A stretch of DNA of 64,000 nucleotides from Flavobacteriales bacterium (GTDB lineage: Bacteria; Bacteroidota; Bacteroidia; NS11-12g; UBA955). The notes under the pieces are model-generated. The model did no database searches. It saw only the letters and a program-made list of their open reading frames with translations, and had not been told where the DNA came from. A program made the position numbers and the translations under genes. Every line of letters starts with the position of its first letter. Position 1 is the stretch's first letter. This document shows positions 17,901 through 27,422 of this stretch, piece after piece. The stretch is taken from the NCBI GenBank assembly GCA_002737705.1, contig NSIM01000003.1, positions 62,001 through 126,000 of the forward strand. Reading direction: 5' to 3'.

Positions 17901-19436
17901 CCGATAGTGCAAGGCAATGTGCAGGTGAGAGATGTTTCCTTGGGTGTGGATTATCTCAAAACAAAGTACAATTTCAATGGTGATTTTCAGGTGCGATCAA
18001 ATGGCCTTTTCACCTCTAAGCCGATCTTGGTTTCTAGTGCAGATAATCTAGGAACAGCCAAGGCAATCCTGTCAATTAAACATACCAATTTTGCCAATTT
18101 TGCTTTAGATTTGTCTATTTATGATGCCAATAATCTGCAATTAATCCAAACCAAAGAAGTCGACAATTCAGTCTTCTACGGAACTGCTTGGGGCAATGGG
18201 AGCTGTCGTATTTCGGGTCCATTTGACAAAATAAGCATCAAGATGGATATGGCACCTTGCAACAATAGCAGGCTGGCTATTTTATATCCAACCCTCAGCA
18301 ACAATTCCGTTGCTGGTAATATTAAATTTCGCAATCATTTTGGCATTCTAACCACCAAGACAGAAAAAAAATCGTATGGATCGGGTTTGGGTGATATTGA
18401 AATTCTGATTCGCGCAAATCCTGAATTAGAGACCGAATTTTTAATAGACAAAAGGCTAGGAGATTTAATCCGTGGGAAGGGGAATGGAGATATTCGCATT
18501 TTATACGATGAAAAAGAGAATTTTTATCTCAATGGTCAATACGTCATTAAATCGGGGGAGTATGTTTTTTCATTGCCAGGAATAAATTTACTTACCAAAA
18601 AGATCGCCTTGGATGAAGGGGGTAAAATAACCTGGTCAGGAGATCCATTTGATGCAAATTTGGCGCTTTCGGGCAGGGTTGAGAAACGTATTTCTCCCAG
18701 ACAGTTGATGCCCTCAGGTTCCACGAACAAAGGAGAGACATTTCCTGCAACCCTCATCGTGAGTTCACTCAATATTTATGGTAGTTTGTTAAAGCCGCAG
18801 ATAACATTTGATTTGCAAGCACCTGAGTTGTCTTCTGGTGGTGCGGGTATGAATAGCGAAGTAAATTCTGTTATTCAGCGGATTAGGCAGGATAAAGACG
18901 AAACCCTTCGCCAGTCTGTTTCCTTGTTAATATTGGGCAATTTTTTACCGCCCTCATTCTCCAGTGGAAATCCTACCAATGTGAGTGTAATCAGGGGTGC
19001 AGGTGTTGCAGGAAATAGCGTTTCTACCATTGCCTCAACAGTAATGAACGACATATTTTCTAAATATGCGATACCTACACGAATACAAATGAATATAGAT
19101 GATGTACAACAGAAAAATGGAAGCACAAATCCCCAACTTTTTGTAAATAGCGAATGGGAATTGAGCGAAAGATTGCGTTTAGATTTAAATTATGACCCGA
19201 CCGTTGCAATGCTTGTAAACAGTGTAGCCGTGCCTTTGAATTTCAATCTTGAATACAATACCCGCAATGAAAATTGGCGCCTTAAGATGTTTTCCCGAAG
19301 CAGCAATATGCTCTCTCAGGCAAATGGAAATAATGTCGCATCTGGAAATACCCTAGGCGGATCAGCCGTGTATCGCCGTGAATTTGAAACATTTCGACGA
19401 AAAAAACCTCCGGTCAAAGAGATCATTGGAGAATAA
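14955..19436 (+). CDS. tamB: Translocation and assembly module TamB-like (DUF490) protein
   Basis: 1493 aa, N-terminal TM anchor, AsmA-like beta-rich repeats, C-terminal TamB domain (SVSLLILGNFLPPSF...SEWELSERLRLDLNYDP). Start may be 14955 (GTG), 14964 or 14982. Confidence 0.88.
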   Translation: MDLMVKLNSMFDRLKNTGTKLRKFILLLLFSFLFIIGTAAFLLSQESIQNYFAHRFVSNLEKELNTNINLGHISIDFRGNIHIEKLRILDLYHDTLLEFEQLDARIYGIGFRKHVITLSDVRLDNFKVKLGIHAIGSGSNLDFLTDYFDGENQDSHNKPWRVCIQKASLIGGDFVYFNKQKDAIDGLFDPNYLHFSGLGIDFDSMGFGKPIFYAKVHHIQGVERSGLTISKGRFNMLLDEKELIFSEMELKTPYSTIANRVELKYNSVDNLSDIFDSIRWNISLNKSLISLGDLQAFNPWFKNHTLPLHVDLNAVGTLSNLRLTHFSVATDPQKTLLKGVGRISSLESLSAMRYELDFAESQLAMDDIVGLFKDLDSIPQLKNFPLNTVQGKLSGSLNGLKFDGLMDANPGEYLGNFVLQFNNDGSISNFGASGSLSMFDLSRIGGDRLDVTLNQASLTLNGTGSTPNDLQADLAIDIQQISGIGRSIKDCTIRILARQDTLDLDAIFSDPKFSMEANARILSWHSKPRIQATLMASNLVFDKLGLEGLPLALSCNAFFDFGSEDLGNTNANFSVQQLVADHGATRYFCNNQQLHVTENKGWTFAGDWINGNISRAWNIAEAQNLGQYLVSSFLPNRFKSPKNFLLEDMDFDLHINQTGWLSSVVEPTLETGPINLSGKIVSKNSVVQAIIGPVDFEFRGSKFAGVTMDLHSNDAGTLRFNLESQSAEFGEVKHDTFAINGELEKGILNVGINIHEFKDQYGVKLGFNSFVEKDSFPTDILYADIHIYNEPWQLDKRTHLSFERGNRIKVSNFILNSPYNFIDMHGIVSASLRDTFSVEMENITPQILEPFFAKGIFDSLDFHWGGKLNIAGVLGDVKMMGTSYLNNVRYLGYDYGSFNLNLQEKGYAGVIGINFKGRKGPLKNVAIVGDLDLTDKVSKIDANLDIPLKTPLHILQPFLRGIVVTESGFIDGRVRFVGALNNPIVQGNVQVRDVSLGVDYLKTKYNFNGDFQVRSNGLFTSKPILVSSADNLGTAKAILSIKHTNFANFALDLSIYDANNLQLIQTKEVDNSVFYGTAWGNGSCRISGPFDKISIKMDMAPCNNSRLAILYPTLSNNSVAGNIKFRNHFGILTTKTEKKSYGSGLGDIEILIRANPELETEFLIDKRLGDLIRGKGNGDIRILYDEKENFYLNGQYVIKSGEYVFSLPGINLLTKKIALDEGGKITWSGDPFDANLALSGRVEKRISPRQLMPSGSTNKGETFPATLIVSSLNIYGSLLKPQITFDLQAPELSSGGAGMNSEVNSVIQRIRQDKDETLRQSVSLLILGNFLPPSFSSGNPTNVSVIRGAGVAGNSVSTIASTVMNDIFSKYAIPTRIQMNIDDVQQKNGSTNPQLFVNSEWELSERLRLDLNYDPTVAMLVNSVAVPLNFNLEYNTRNENWRLKMFSRSSNMLSQANGNNVASGNTLGGSAVYRREFETFRRKKPPVKEIIGE

Positions 19437-19469
19437 TGAAAGGATAGGGTTAATTTTGGTGAATTTTCC

Positions 19470-20738
19470 ATGAAAGTCGGTATATTCATAGCAGAAACAC
19501 TTCGTGTTTCAATAGCCGCAATTAAGCAAAATAAACTGCGAAGTATATTGTCTGTTCTTGGAATCAGTATCGGTATTTACTGTATTATCGCTGTTTATGC
19601 ATTGGTTCATTCTTTGGAAATGAATATCAATAAACAATTTACAAAATATGGTACCAATGTATTGTTCGTTCAAAAATGGCCTTGGGATGAATTTACTGAA
19701 AATTATCCTTGGTGGAAATATTTGAGTAGACCCGTTACTTCTCCCGATGAAGCGGCTTTTCTTGAAGATAAATTACCGATATCCAAAGCTTCTTTGGTGG
19801 CATATACATTTACCCGAAACGACAAGGTTAGTGCAAAGGGTATAAGCCTTGAGGGAGCTAATGTGGTTTGTGTTTCGCATCAGTATCTTGCAATTCAGAG
19901 TGTTAGTGTTGAATATGGACGATTGTTTACCCAAGAGGAAAGCAAGGGGGGTCAGCCAGTGGTAATATTGGGTCATACAATTGCAAGCAATTTGTTTGGA
20001 TTGGGGAACAGTGTAGGTGAGAATCTCCGAATAGGAAATAGGGTTTGTAGGGTGGTAGGGGTTTGTGCAAGCGAAGGCCAGAGTATTATTGATAATTCGA
20101 AAGATGAACAAATTATTGTTCCTGTAAAATTTGGATTGGGGATGTATTCTTATCGTGAAAGTGATGATGCCCAAGTGGTTCTTGAAGCAGCGCCCGGAAT
20201 TGAACTTGATGACTTGTCGATGGAAGTTAGTCAACTGATGCGCCAATATCGTAAGATTAAACCAGGAAAAGAATCGAGTTTTTCTGTAAACAAAATAACG
20301 ATGATCACGCAAGTAGTTTCTGAGCTATTTGGACAGATTCAAAATATTGGCATTGTTATCGGTGGGTTTGCAATGCTTGTGGGATGTTTTGGCGTGGCCA
20401 ATATTATGTTCGTGAGTGTAAAAGAGCGCACCAAAGAAATTGGCATTCAAAAAGCCTTGGGGGCACCACATATATTTATTCAATTTCAATTCTTGCTCGA
20501 GGCAGTATGGCTTTCATTGATTGGTGGCTTCATCGGTCTTGTATTTGTGTGGATTACTTTCCAAGGATTGAATGTTTTGTTGCACATGACTATGGGCGAT
20601 GGGTTTGAATTGATTTTGTCTGCAGGTGATACACAACTTGGATTGTGGGTTTCTGCACTTGTTGGAATCGTTGCAGGATTTATTCCTGCTACCCAAGCAG
20701 CCCGATTAAATCCGGTAGAAGCCATGCGCGCGAATTGA
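19470..20738 (+). CDS. MacB-like ABC transporter permease (FtsX fold)
   Basis: NKLRSILSVLGISIGIYCIIAVYALV, GVANIMFVSVKERTKEIGIQKALGAPHIFIQFQFLLEAVWLSLIGG, ATQAARLNPVEAMR. Confidence 0.92.
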   Translation: MKVGIFIAETLRVSIAAIKQNKLRSILSVLGISIGIYCIIAVYALVHSLEMNINKQFTKYGTNVLFVQKWPWDEFTENYPWWKYLSRPVTSPDEAAFLEDKLPISKASLVAYTFTRNDKVSAKGISLEGANVVCVSHQYLAIQSVSVEYGRLFTQEESKGGQPVVILGHTIASNLFGLGNSVGENLRIGNRVCRVVGVCASEGQSIIDNSKDEQIIVPVKFGLGMYSYRESDDAQVVLEAAPGIELDDLSMEVSQLMRQYRKIKPGKESSFSVNKITMITQVVSELFGQIQNIGIVIGGFAMLVGCFGVANIMFVSVKERTKEIGIQKALGAPHIFIQFQFLLEAVWLSLIGGFIGLVFVWITFQGLNVLLHMTMGDGFELILSAGDTQLGLWVSALVGIVAGFIPATQAARLNPVEAMRAN

Positions 20739-20838
20739 TGTTCCACAGTAAATATACAAGGGCAATCAAATATTTTTATTTTGGGATTAGTAAAGCTAAA
20801 AAAAACTCAAAACATCTTGTGTTGGTTGTATGTTATAA

Positions 20839-23391
20839 ATGGGACTAATTGAAGATATGAAAGTATATTTAGCCTGTTTCATGGCATTTCTTTTCTCGTA
20901 TGCATATTCTGCAAAAGCGCAGAATAGTACCCATAAAGCATTCAATGAATTGCCTATTTCCGATGATTCAGGCAACTTGGGATATTCGATTGGCGGCAAA
21001 ATTTTTGATGCAAATTCGAGAAAACCGGTGCATTTGGTGCAAGTTGAGATACTGCAATTGGATTCATCCGACATTCTATCCAGACAGTTTTCGGACTCAT
21101 TGGGAAATTTTTTACTGCATACAAAAATTGGGGGCTTTTACAGAATCCAATTTTCGGCTGTAGGGTATCCTTTTTTTCTTTTTGATGATACAATTCAATT
21201 AACCAAGAATGGAATGAATTTCAGCTGTGGAAACATATTTATTCAAAAGGATGCTGAAGGCATAGAGACTATAAAGGAAGTTGAAATTCAGGGTTCAGGC
21301 CCATTGGTGGAGAACAAAATTGATCGTTTGGTATACAATGCAGCCCAAGACATTAACGCTAAAGGATACTCAGCAGCCGATTTATTGGCCAAGGTTCCGA
21401 TGGTAGAAGTCGATATGGATGGCAATGCTTCGATTCGTGGAAGTAAAAATATCAAAATTTTAATCAACGGCAGAACTTCTGGAATGATGTCTGGCAATGT
21501 TTCGGATGCACTTCGGGCTCTGCCTTCGGAAGGGATTGATAAAATAGAAGTTATCACAAACCCCTCGGCAAAATATGATGCAGAAGGCAGTGCAGGAATT
21601 ATTAATATTATTATGAAGCAGGTTAAAATACAAGGTAAAACGGGTTCTCTCACTTCAGGCTTGGGAACCCGTAGTGCGAATTTTGGCGGGGATGTATCTA
21701 TTCTAAAAGGAAGCAATACATTTTCTTTCCGTTTGGGTGGATATTTTTGGCGTTCTTGGGGATCTGGGAAAACGGACAGAATGAATGCTATTGAAGGGAA
21801 GGCGTTCGAGTTGAAACAAAACAACAATGTAAAGAATTGGGGTGGGGGTCCTCGACTTAGCTTGAGTGCCGACCATCAATTTAATAAAAAATCTGCCATC
21901 ACGTTCGCAGCCAATGTCAATAGCAGATTCAGGAATTCTGACAATAAATACAATACCTATACGGGCATACAAAACGAACCGCTGTTTTTTTTATGGAATC
22001 AACACACTACCAATTTGACGGTAGGGCTTGGCGTAGACATCAATATTGACTATAGAAGAACTTGCGATAAAAAAGACCGTGAGTATGGTATTTCTTTACA
22101 ATTTTCTGGCAGTGAAGACGATGCAGATTATTCTCTGTTGCGCAACAACGCCATTCAACTTGAGACAAGAAAAGAAAAAAGTTTAAACAAAAGCAAAAAC
22201 AACGAGTTGTCTTTCCAATTTGATTATTCAGAACCGATGGGCCAAAAAACAATATGGGAATCAGGGTTAAAAACAACCCTTCGAAAAGTCAACAGTGTGT
22301 ATGATTTTGACAGTTTTGATTATCGCAATTTTGTTTACACATCGATCGCCGATCGAAACAATCAATTTGACTATTTTCAAAATATAGTAGGTATTTACAG
22401 TCAATTTGCACTCACCTATAATGCCAATTATTCTATGAAAGTTGGAGCCCGTTATGAGGCGACCCAATTTGGTGGCGTTTTGTATATGCCCATCAAGGAT
22501 AGTTATTCAGGAATGCCTTACCAAAATGTTATTCCTTACATAAACATAAACCGAAAAATAGGGTCGGGTGGGTTTGTTCGTGCAAGTTTTACAAAACGAA
22601 TTCAACGCCCGAGTTTGTTTTATTTGAATCCGTATACAAATTTTTCGGACCCCTTAAATACGCTTACGGGAAATCCCTATTTGAATGCTGAAATGTCTAA
22701 TAATTTTGAGATTTCGACTGGCAATTATACCCAAATCGGGGGGATCGGCTTGGTGTTCTTTCACCGCAGAATTGGCAATGCAATTGAGACAATACGCGAG
22801 GTTGGAGCAGACAAGGTTTACCGAACAACCTATGGAAATATAGGTGTCAATTTTACCACTGGGATTGATGTAAACCTCAGTCTAAAGGGGAAAATCCGTG
22901 GCAACGATTGGACAATCAATTTTAATGGTGGCTTGGGGTGGGTAGATATTAGAAGCAGAATCGATACGGGTATTTTATCTGGTATAAGGAACCAAGGTCT
23001 CAGTTATAATGCTGGTTTGCGGTCCAGTTTTAAATTAAGCAAAACATTGCAAATAGAGGGCTGGGGTAGATTTAATGCCCCTACATTTAGTCTTCAAGGT
23101 TCTGCAACCAATTGGTTTTATCACATGGTGGGTATTAAATACAGATTTAACCAAGACAAGGGGGGATTTGGTTTTGGACTCGACAACCCTTTTATGCCCA
23201 AAACAGATTTTATTACCCAAACCAAGGGCAAAGATTTTTCATTCTACAGCGTTCAAAGAATTTACATGTGGGGTGTACGCATCAATTTTGATTATAAATT
23301 TGGCACAATTCAACTTGTAACCCCCAAAACGGTGTTGCGCAAATTACAAATTGATGATTTGAAGCCTGCAAGTGGACAAGAAGGTCCTTAA
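20839..23391 (+). CDS. TonB-dependent receptor / outer membrane beta-barrel family protein
   Basis: Carboxypeptidase-regulatory-like N-terminus, plug region (AADLLAKVPMVEVDMDGNASIRGSKNIKILINGR...IDKIEVITNPSAKYDAEGSAGIINIIMK), long beta-barrel. Confidence 0.9.
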   Translation: MGLIEDMKVYLACFMAFLFSYAYSAKAQNSTHKAFNELPISDDSGNLGYSIGGKIFDANSRKPVHLVQVEILQLDSSDILSRQFSDSLGNFLLHTKIGGFYRIQFSAVGYPFFLFDDTIQLTKNGMNFSCGNIFIQKDAEGIETIKEVEIQGSGPLVENKIDRLVYNAAQDINAKGYSAADLLAKVPMVEVDMDGNASIRGSKNIKILINGRTSGMMSGNVSDALRALPSEGIDKIEVITNPSAKYDAEGSAGIINIIMKQVKIQGKTGSLTSGLGTRSANFGGDVSILKGSNTFSFRLGGYFWRSWGSGKTDRMNAIEGKAFELKQNNNVKNWGGGPRLSLSADHQFNKKSAITFAANVNSRFRNSDNKYNTYTGIQNEPLFFLWNQHTTNLTVGLGVDINIDYRRTCDKKDREYGISLQFSGSEDDADYSLLRNNAIQLETRKEKSLNKSKNNELSFQFDYSEPMGQKTIWESGLKTTLRKVNSVYDFDSFDYRNFVYTSIADRNNQFDYFQNIVGIYSQFALTYNANYSMKVGARYEATQFGGVLYMPIKDSYSGMPYQNVIPYININRKIGSGGFVRASFTKRIQRPSLFYLNPYTNFSDPLNTLTGNPYLNAEMSNNFEISTGNYTQIGGIGLVFFHRRIGNAIETIREVGADKVYRTTYGNIGVNFTTGIDVNLSLKGKIRGNDWTINFNGGLGWVDIRSRIDTGILSGIRNQGLSYNAGLRSSFKLSKTLQIEGWGRFNAPTFSLQGSATNWFYHMVGIKYRFNQDKGGFGFGLDNPFMPKTDFITQTKGKDFSFYSVQRIYMWGVRINFDYKFGTIQLVTPKTVLRKLQIDDLKPASGQEGP

Positions 23392-23418
23392 TGTGGATTA
23401 AATTCAATTTTAAAAAAA

Positions 23419-23426
23419 TACATTTG
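23419..23426 (+). promoter_or_regulatory. -7 box TACATTTG, 4 nt before the DUF3127 ATG
   Basis: Exact match to TAnnTTTG. Confidence 0.5.
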
Positions 23427-23430
23427 TTTC

Positions 23431-23808
23431 ATGGAAATCACTGGAAAAATTGTTCAATCGCTTCCCAAACAAACAGGGAATGCCAAAAATGGGTCCACTT
23501 GGGAAAAACAAGAATACATCATTGAAGTTCCGGGTCAGTATCCCAAAAAAGTATGTTTTAATCTGTGGGGCGATAAAATTGCGAAGTTTAATGTGCAGGA
23601 TGGCGATGAAGTTTCAATTTCTGTAGACATCGAAAGTCGTGAATATCTGGGTCGATGGTATACGGACATTCGCGCATGGAATATAAGCAAACAATCTAGT
23701 TCTTCTGCTGTAGATCAAGGATCTTCAGCACCAGTCGCCACAATGCCTCCCAACACTTTGGAAGCTGCTGAAGATGGACCTTTTGACGACAGTGACCTCC
23801 CTTTTTAA
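23431..23808 (+). CDS. DUF3127-type OB-fold protein with SSB-like acidic C-terminal tip
   Basis: MEITGKIVQSLPKQTGNAKNGSTWEKQEYIIEVPGQYPKKVCFNLWGDKI; ends GPFDDSDLPF*. Confidence 0.8.
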   Translation: MEITGKIVQSLPKQTGNAKNGSTWEKQEYIIEVPGQYPKKVCFNLWGDKIAKFNVQDGDEVSISVDIESREYLGRWYTDIRAWNISKQSSSSAVDQGSSAPVATMPPNTLEAAEDGPFDDSDLPF

Positions 23809-23925
23809 TGTAAATAAATGCGTAGGCTTTGTTATTTTTTTGTCAGAATATCTCTACAACTGTAATTTTAGCCAACGTAAAATGTTATTATGGCGTCTAC
23901 TTTAAAAGTAAACATTCTTTAGCAT

Positions 23926-26900
23926 ATGAAATCTAACTTAAACACAATTAGTTTTAAATTCAGCATCGCCTTATTTCTGCTCTTGTTTGTGGTATATCCA
24001 TTTGCATCTGCTACGAGTTATTATGTTTCCAAATCGGGCGATGACGCCAATGCTGGTACAACTGCTGCTAAAGCGAAACTCACCATATTGGCCGCTACCA
24101 ATCTGGCTAGCGCCAATGATATAGTGTATATTGGTACAGGATATTATGCAGAAACTGTTCGTCTAACCAAGAGTTTACAATTTTTTGTCGATAGTGTTCG
24201 GGTAAATGTAGTCAATATGAGTTCTGCAGGCATTACCCTCAAAATAGATGGGAATTCCAATGAAAAGTCATTCAATGTCAAAGATTCTTTGGTTCTGAAC
24301 AATGGGCTTGTCAAAATTGGATCTTCATTGAATGCATTTCGGGTTTTGGCTGGGTGTATTATGACTGCAGGAAATAAGGGAAGTTATGTGGATGGTAGAA
24401 TATATTTCGGACTTGCGAGTGGTTCTACAACAATAGATTTTCCTATTGGAAAGGGAAGTGACTTCCGTGCTGTAAAAGTTTCTTTTACCAAATCAAACAA
24501 TACCCTCACGTATTATTGGTTTGAAATGTATTCTGGAGCGGCCTCAAATTCGGGTTCTTTGCCCACGGGAATCAGAAATTATTCTGACATGTCGTATTTT
24601 CAAGGGGGTACATTGCCTGCCAATGCGAGCAATAGTTCTGCATTTACCGTCACTCTCCGATACGATACAATTGTTGCTGATGATGGGGTGTATGACAATG
24701 TGAATTTGAGGGTAATTGGGTATTCTGGGACGAATTCATGGACCGATTTTGGGGGTTTAGGCAGTGCAGTTCGTAAAGGTCAGATTGCGACCACCGTTGG
24801 GTTTAATGTACTGGGTATTTTTACCCTCGCAAACAAAACCACATTAACTACTACGGAAAGAAAATCTGGGTACAATGTCTTGGGAAGTAAGGATGCCTTT
24901 GCGGCCTTTAAATATTCGGGCAGATGTTCAAACGACACCCTAAAATTCGTCAATCTGTCAAAAAGTTACAGTGTAATTCTATATTATAAGTGGAATTTCG
25001 GCGATCCAATTTCGGCGAACAATACCTCTAGTAGCGCCAATCCTGTGCATAAATTTTCTGGACCTGGTTCATACCGCATTGCATTAGAAATTTTAAATGA
25101 CGACAGTTATATCGATTCTTGGGTACAAATCGTATTGATTTATGCATCTCCTGATATTTTTTGGAAAGCCACAAATGTGTGTATTGGAGAATCAACGACT
25201 TTTACCGATTTTTCCCAAATTACTTCCCCAGAAACGATCAATCAATGGAGTTGGAGTTTGGGTGATTTGTCATCGCCATCTCCAAAAAGTGGAAAGTCTG
25301 TAGTATATACCTATTCAAATGCAGGTGTATTTAAGGTCATATTAAGGGTGACTAGTTCCAATAATTGCATTTCCCGCGATACATTCGATTATTTGGTTCA
25401 CGATAAGCCCACACCTACATTTGATGCCAAAAATGTTTGTTTGGGTCAGGCAAGTGTTTTTGATGACCAGAGCTCGGTTGCTATTCCCGATGGTATCGCC
25501 AGTAGAAAATGGAATTTGGGTGATGGCTTTTCATCTTTATCCAAAACATTTAGCCGAAAATATGCTGCTGCTGGTGTGTATAATGTCAAACTAATCTCCT
25601 ACTCTAATTATATAGGTACCAAAGGCGCTTGCCGTGATTCTTTAACCAAGCCCATTGTTGTCTTTTCTCTTCCCGTAATTGATTATGCCCAATCCAAGAC
25701 TTGTCTTGGTGTTCAAACCATATTTACCGATTATTCCAAAACAGACCCTGCAGATTTTGCTTCCACCTACACATGGTTATTTGGTGATGGAGGTATAGAT
25801 ACAACCATGTATACTGCTGCGCATACATATGCCAAAGCGGGTTCGTTTGTTTCGCGTTTGACGGTTCTTACGACTTCAGGTTGTGTAGGAACAGATACCT
25901 TAACCGTTTTTGTTCAGCCCAATCCTGTCGCCAAGTATACCGTAAAAGAGAAGTGTTTCGGCGATTCAACCGAAATTTCTCGGATCGCGCAATTACCGGC
26001 ATCCCTTGAGCTTACGACATCTTATAACTGGTTGTTTGATTCAACCCTGCAGTATTTCAATAAAATTGAAAAAATTAAATTTGCATCACCGGGATTACAT
26101 TCGGTCTTGCTATTGGCCAAGACCAGTCATGGTTGTATAGACTCAGCCAGGGGGAATGTAATGTCTCATTATTTGCCAATAGTTCGATTTGGTCTGGATA
26201 CCAGTATTCGCCCCAATGATTCGATTCAATGTTTTAGAAATAACAATTTTTCATTTGCTTTTTCTGTTGCCATTGATCCCCTTGACACAATTGCAAAATC
26301 TGCATGGTATTGGGGAAATGGGAAGTCAGAATCGCCGGCCACTTCAACCAAATATAGTTTTTTGGATTCGGGACAGTATCGGGTAAAGCTTTATGGATGG
26401 AGTGTTTTTGGTTGTGCCGACAGTGCCAGTAATAGATATTTGGTTAATCCTTCCCCCAGTGCCAAATTTTACCACAGTGGAATTTGTGTTCCTGATTCCA
26501 TTGCTTTTTATGATACTGCCACAAAATCATCGCGTCCTATAACTGTCCGTAAATGGGATTTTGGTTTTGCAAAACGCACTGGTAAAGCGCCATTCAAACA
26601 ATATTATTCAAGCGGTGGCCCACAAGTTGTTTCTTATATTGTGACCAACAATTTGGGTTGTAGCGACACGAATACACAGAATCTCAATTTTATTCAACGG
26701 CCAATTTTAAATTTCTCTTATTTGGGTAGTATGCCCCTGTGTAAAGGGGATTCTATCGACATTACTGCCAGTGGGGGGGATACCATAAAATGGTTGGTAG
26801 ACAATAGTATGAATCCTTCGCACAAATTTTATGGCAAGGGTTGGTATAAAGTAAAGGCTAGTTCGGGTATTTGTTCAAGTATAGATTCTGTTCAGGTAAA

Positions 26901-27414
26901 GGCATTCCCCCAAGCCAATATTATGGTATTTTCGGACACCACAATTTTCAGGGGTAAAAAGGTACAACTTACCGCCAAAGGAGCATTAACTTTCAAGTGG
27001 AGACCCAATGATGGGACTTTGGATATTGATTCGGGATCCTTGGTTATAGCAAGGCCATTGAAAAAAACAACCTATTATGTTTCTGGTGTCGATTCGAATG
27101 GCTGTGCAGACAATGATTCTGTCGTTGTGACCATCATAGATCCACCATTGCTGCGTATCCCGAATATTATAACACCGAATTCGGACAATGAGAATGATTT
27201 TTGGGATCTAAGCGAATTGGCCGATATTTTCCTGTTTGATATTAAAATAAGCGATCGCCAAGGCAAACCGGTCTTCCAGACCAATGACTACAAAAATGAT
27301 TGGAAGGCCCTCAATTCAGATGGAAACGAATTACCCCCAGGGATTTATTTTTATTATATGAAAAACCGCTACACAGGTCAAGAAATTAGAGGGTATATCC
27401 AAGTAATACGCTAA
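23926..27414 (+). CDS. PKD-repeat protein with gliding motility-associated / T9SS type B C-terminal domain
   Basis: Signal peptide; SYYVSKSGDDANAGTTAAKAKLTI (beta-helix-like start); multiple PKD units (WNFGDP, WSLGDL, WNLGDG, WLFGDGG); C-terminus IPNIITPNSDNENDFWDLSELADIFLFDIKISDRQGKPVFQTNDYKNDWKA...LPPGIYFYYMK. Confidence 0.9.
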   Translation: MKSNLNTISFKFSIALFLLLFVVYPFASATSYYVSKSGDDANAGTTAAKAKLTILAATNLASANDIVYIGTGYYAETVRLTKSLQFFVDSVRVNVVNMSSAGITLKIDGNSNEKSFNVKDSLVLNNGLVKIGSSLNAFRVLAGCIMTAGNKGSYVDGRIYFGLASGSTTIDFPIGKGSDFRAVKVSFTKSNNTLTYYWFEMYSGAASNSGSLPTGIRNYSDMSYFQGGTLPANASNSSAFTVTLRYDTIVADDGVYDNVNLRVIGYSGTNSWTDFGGLGSAVRKGQIATTVGFNVLGIFTLANKTTLTTTERKSGYNVLGSKDAFAAFKYSGRCSNDTLKFVNLSKSYSVILYYKWNFGDPISANNTSSSANPVHKFSGPGSYRIALEILNDDSYIDSWVQIVLIYASPDIFWKATNVCIGESTTFTDFSQITSPETINQWSWSLGDLSSPSPKSGKSVVYTYSNAGVFKVILRVTSSNNCISRDTFDYLVHDKPTPTFDAKNVCLGQASVFDDQSSVAIPDGIASRKWNLGDGFSSLSKTFSRKYAAAGVYNVKLISYSNYIGTKGACRDSLTKPIVVFSLPVIDYAQSKTCLGVQTIFTDYSKTDPADFASTYTWLFGDGGIDTTMYTAAHTYAKAGSFVSRLTVLTTSGCVGTDTLTVFVQPNPVAKYTVKEKCFGDSTEISRIAQLPASLELTTSYNWLFDSTLQYFNKIEKIKFASPGLHSVLLLAKTSHGCIDSARGNVMSHYLPIVRFGLDTSIRPNDSIQCFRNNNFSFAFSVAIDPLDTIAKSAWYWGNGKSESPATSTKYSFLDSGQYRVKLYGWSVFGCADSASNRYLVNPSPSAKFYHSGICVPDSIAFYDTATKSSRPITVRKWDFGFAKRTGKAPFKQYYSSGGPQVVSYIVTNNLGCSDTNTQNLNFIQRPILNFSYLGSMPLCKGDSIDITASGGDTIKWLVDNSMNPSHKFYGKGWYKVKASSGICSSIDSVQVKAFPQANIMVFSDTTIFRGKKVQLTAKGALTFKWRPNDGTLDIDSGSLVIARPLKKTTYYVSGVDSNGCADNDSVVVTIIDPPLLRIPNIITPNSDNENDFWDLSELADIFLFDIKISDRQGKPVFQTNDYKNDWKALNSDGNELPPGIYFYYMKNRYTGQEIRGYIQVIR

Positions 27415-27422
27415 GAGAAACC

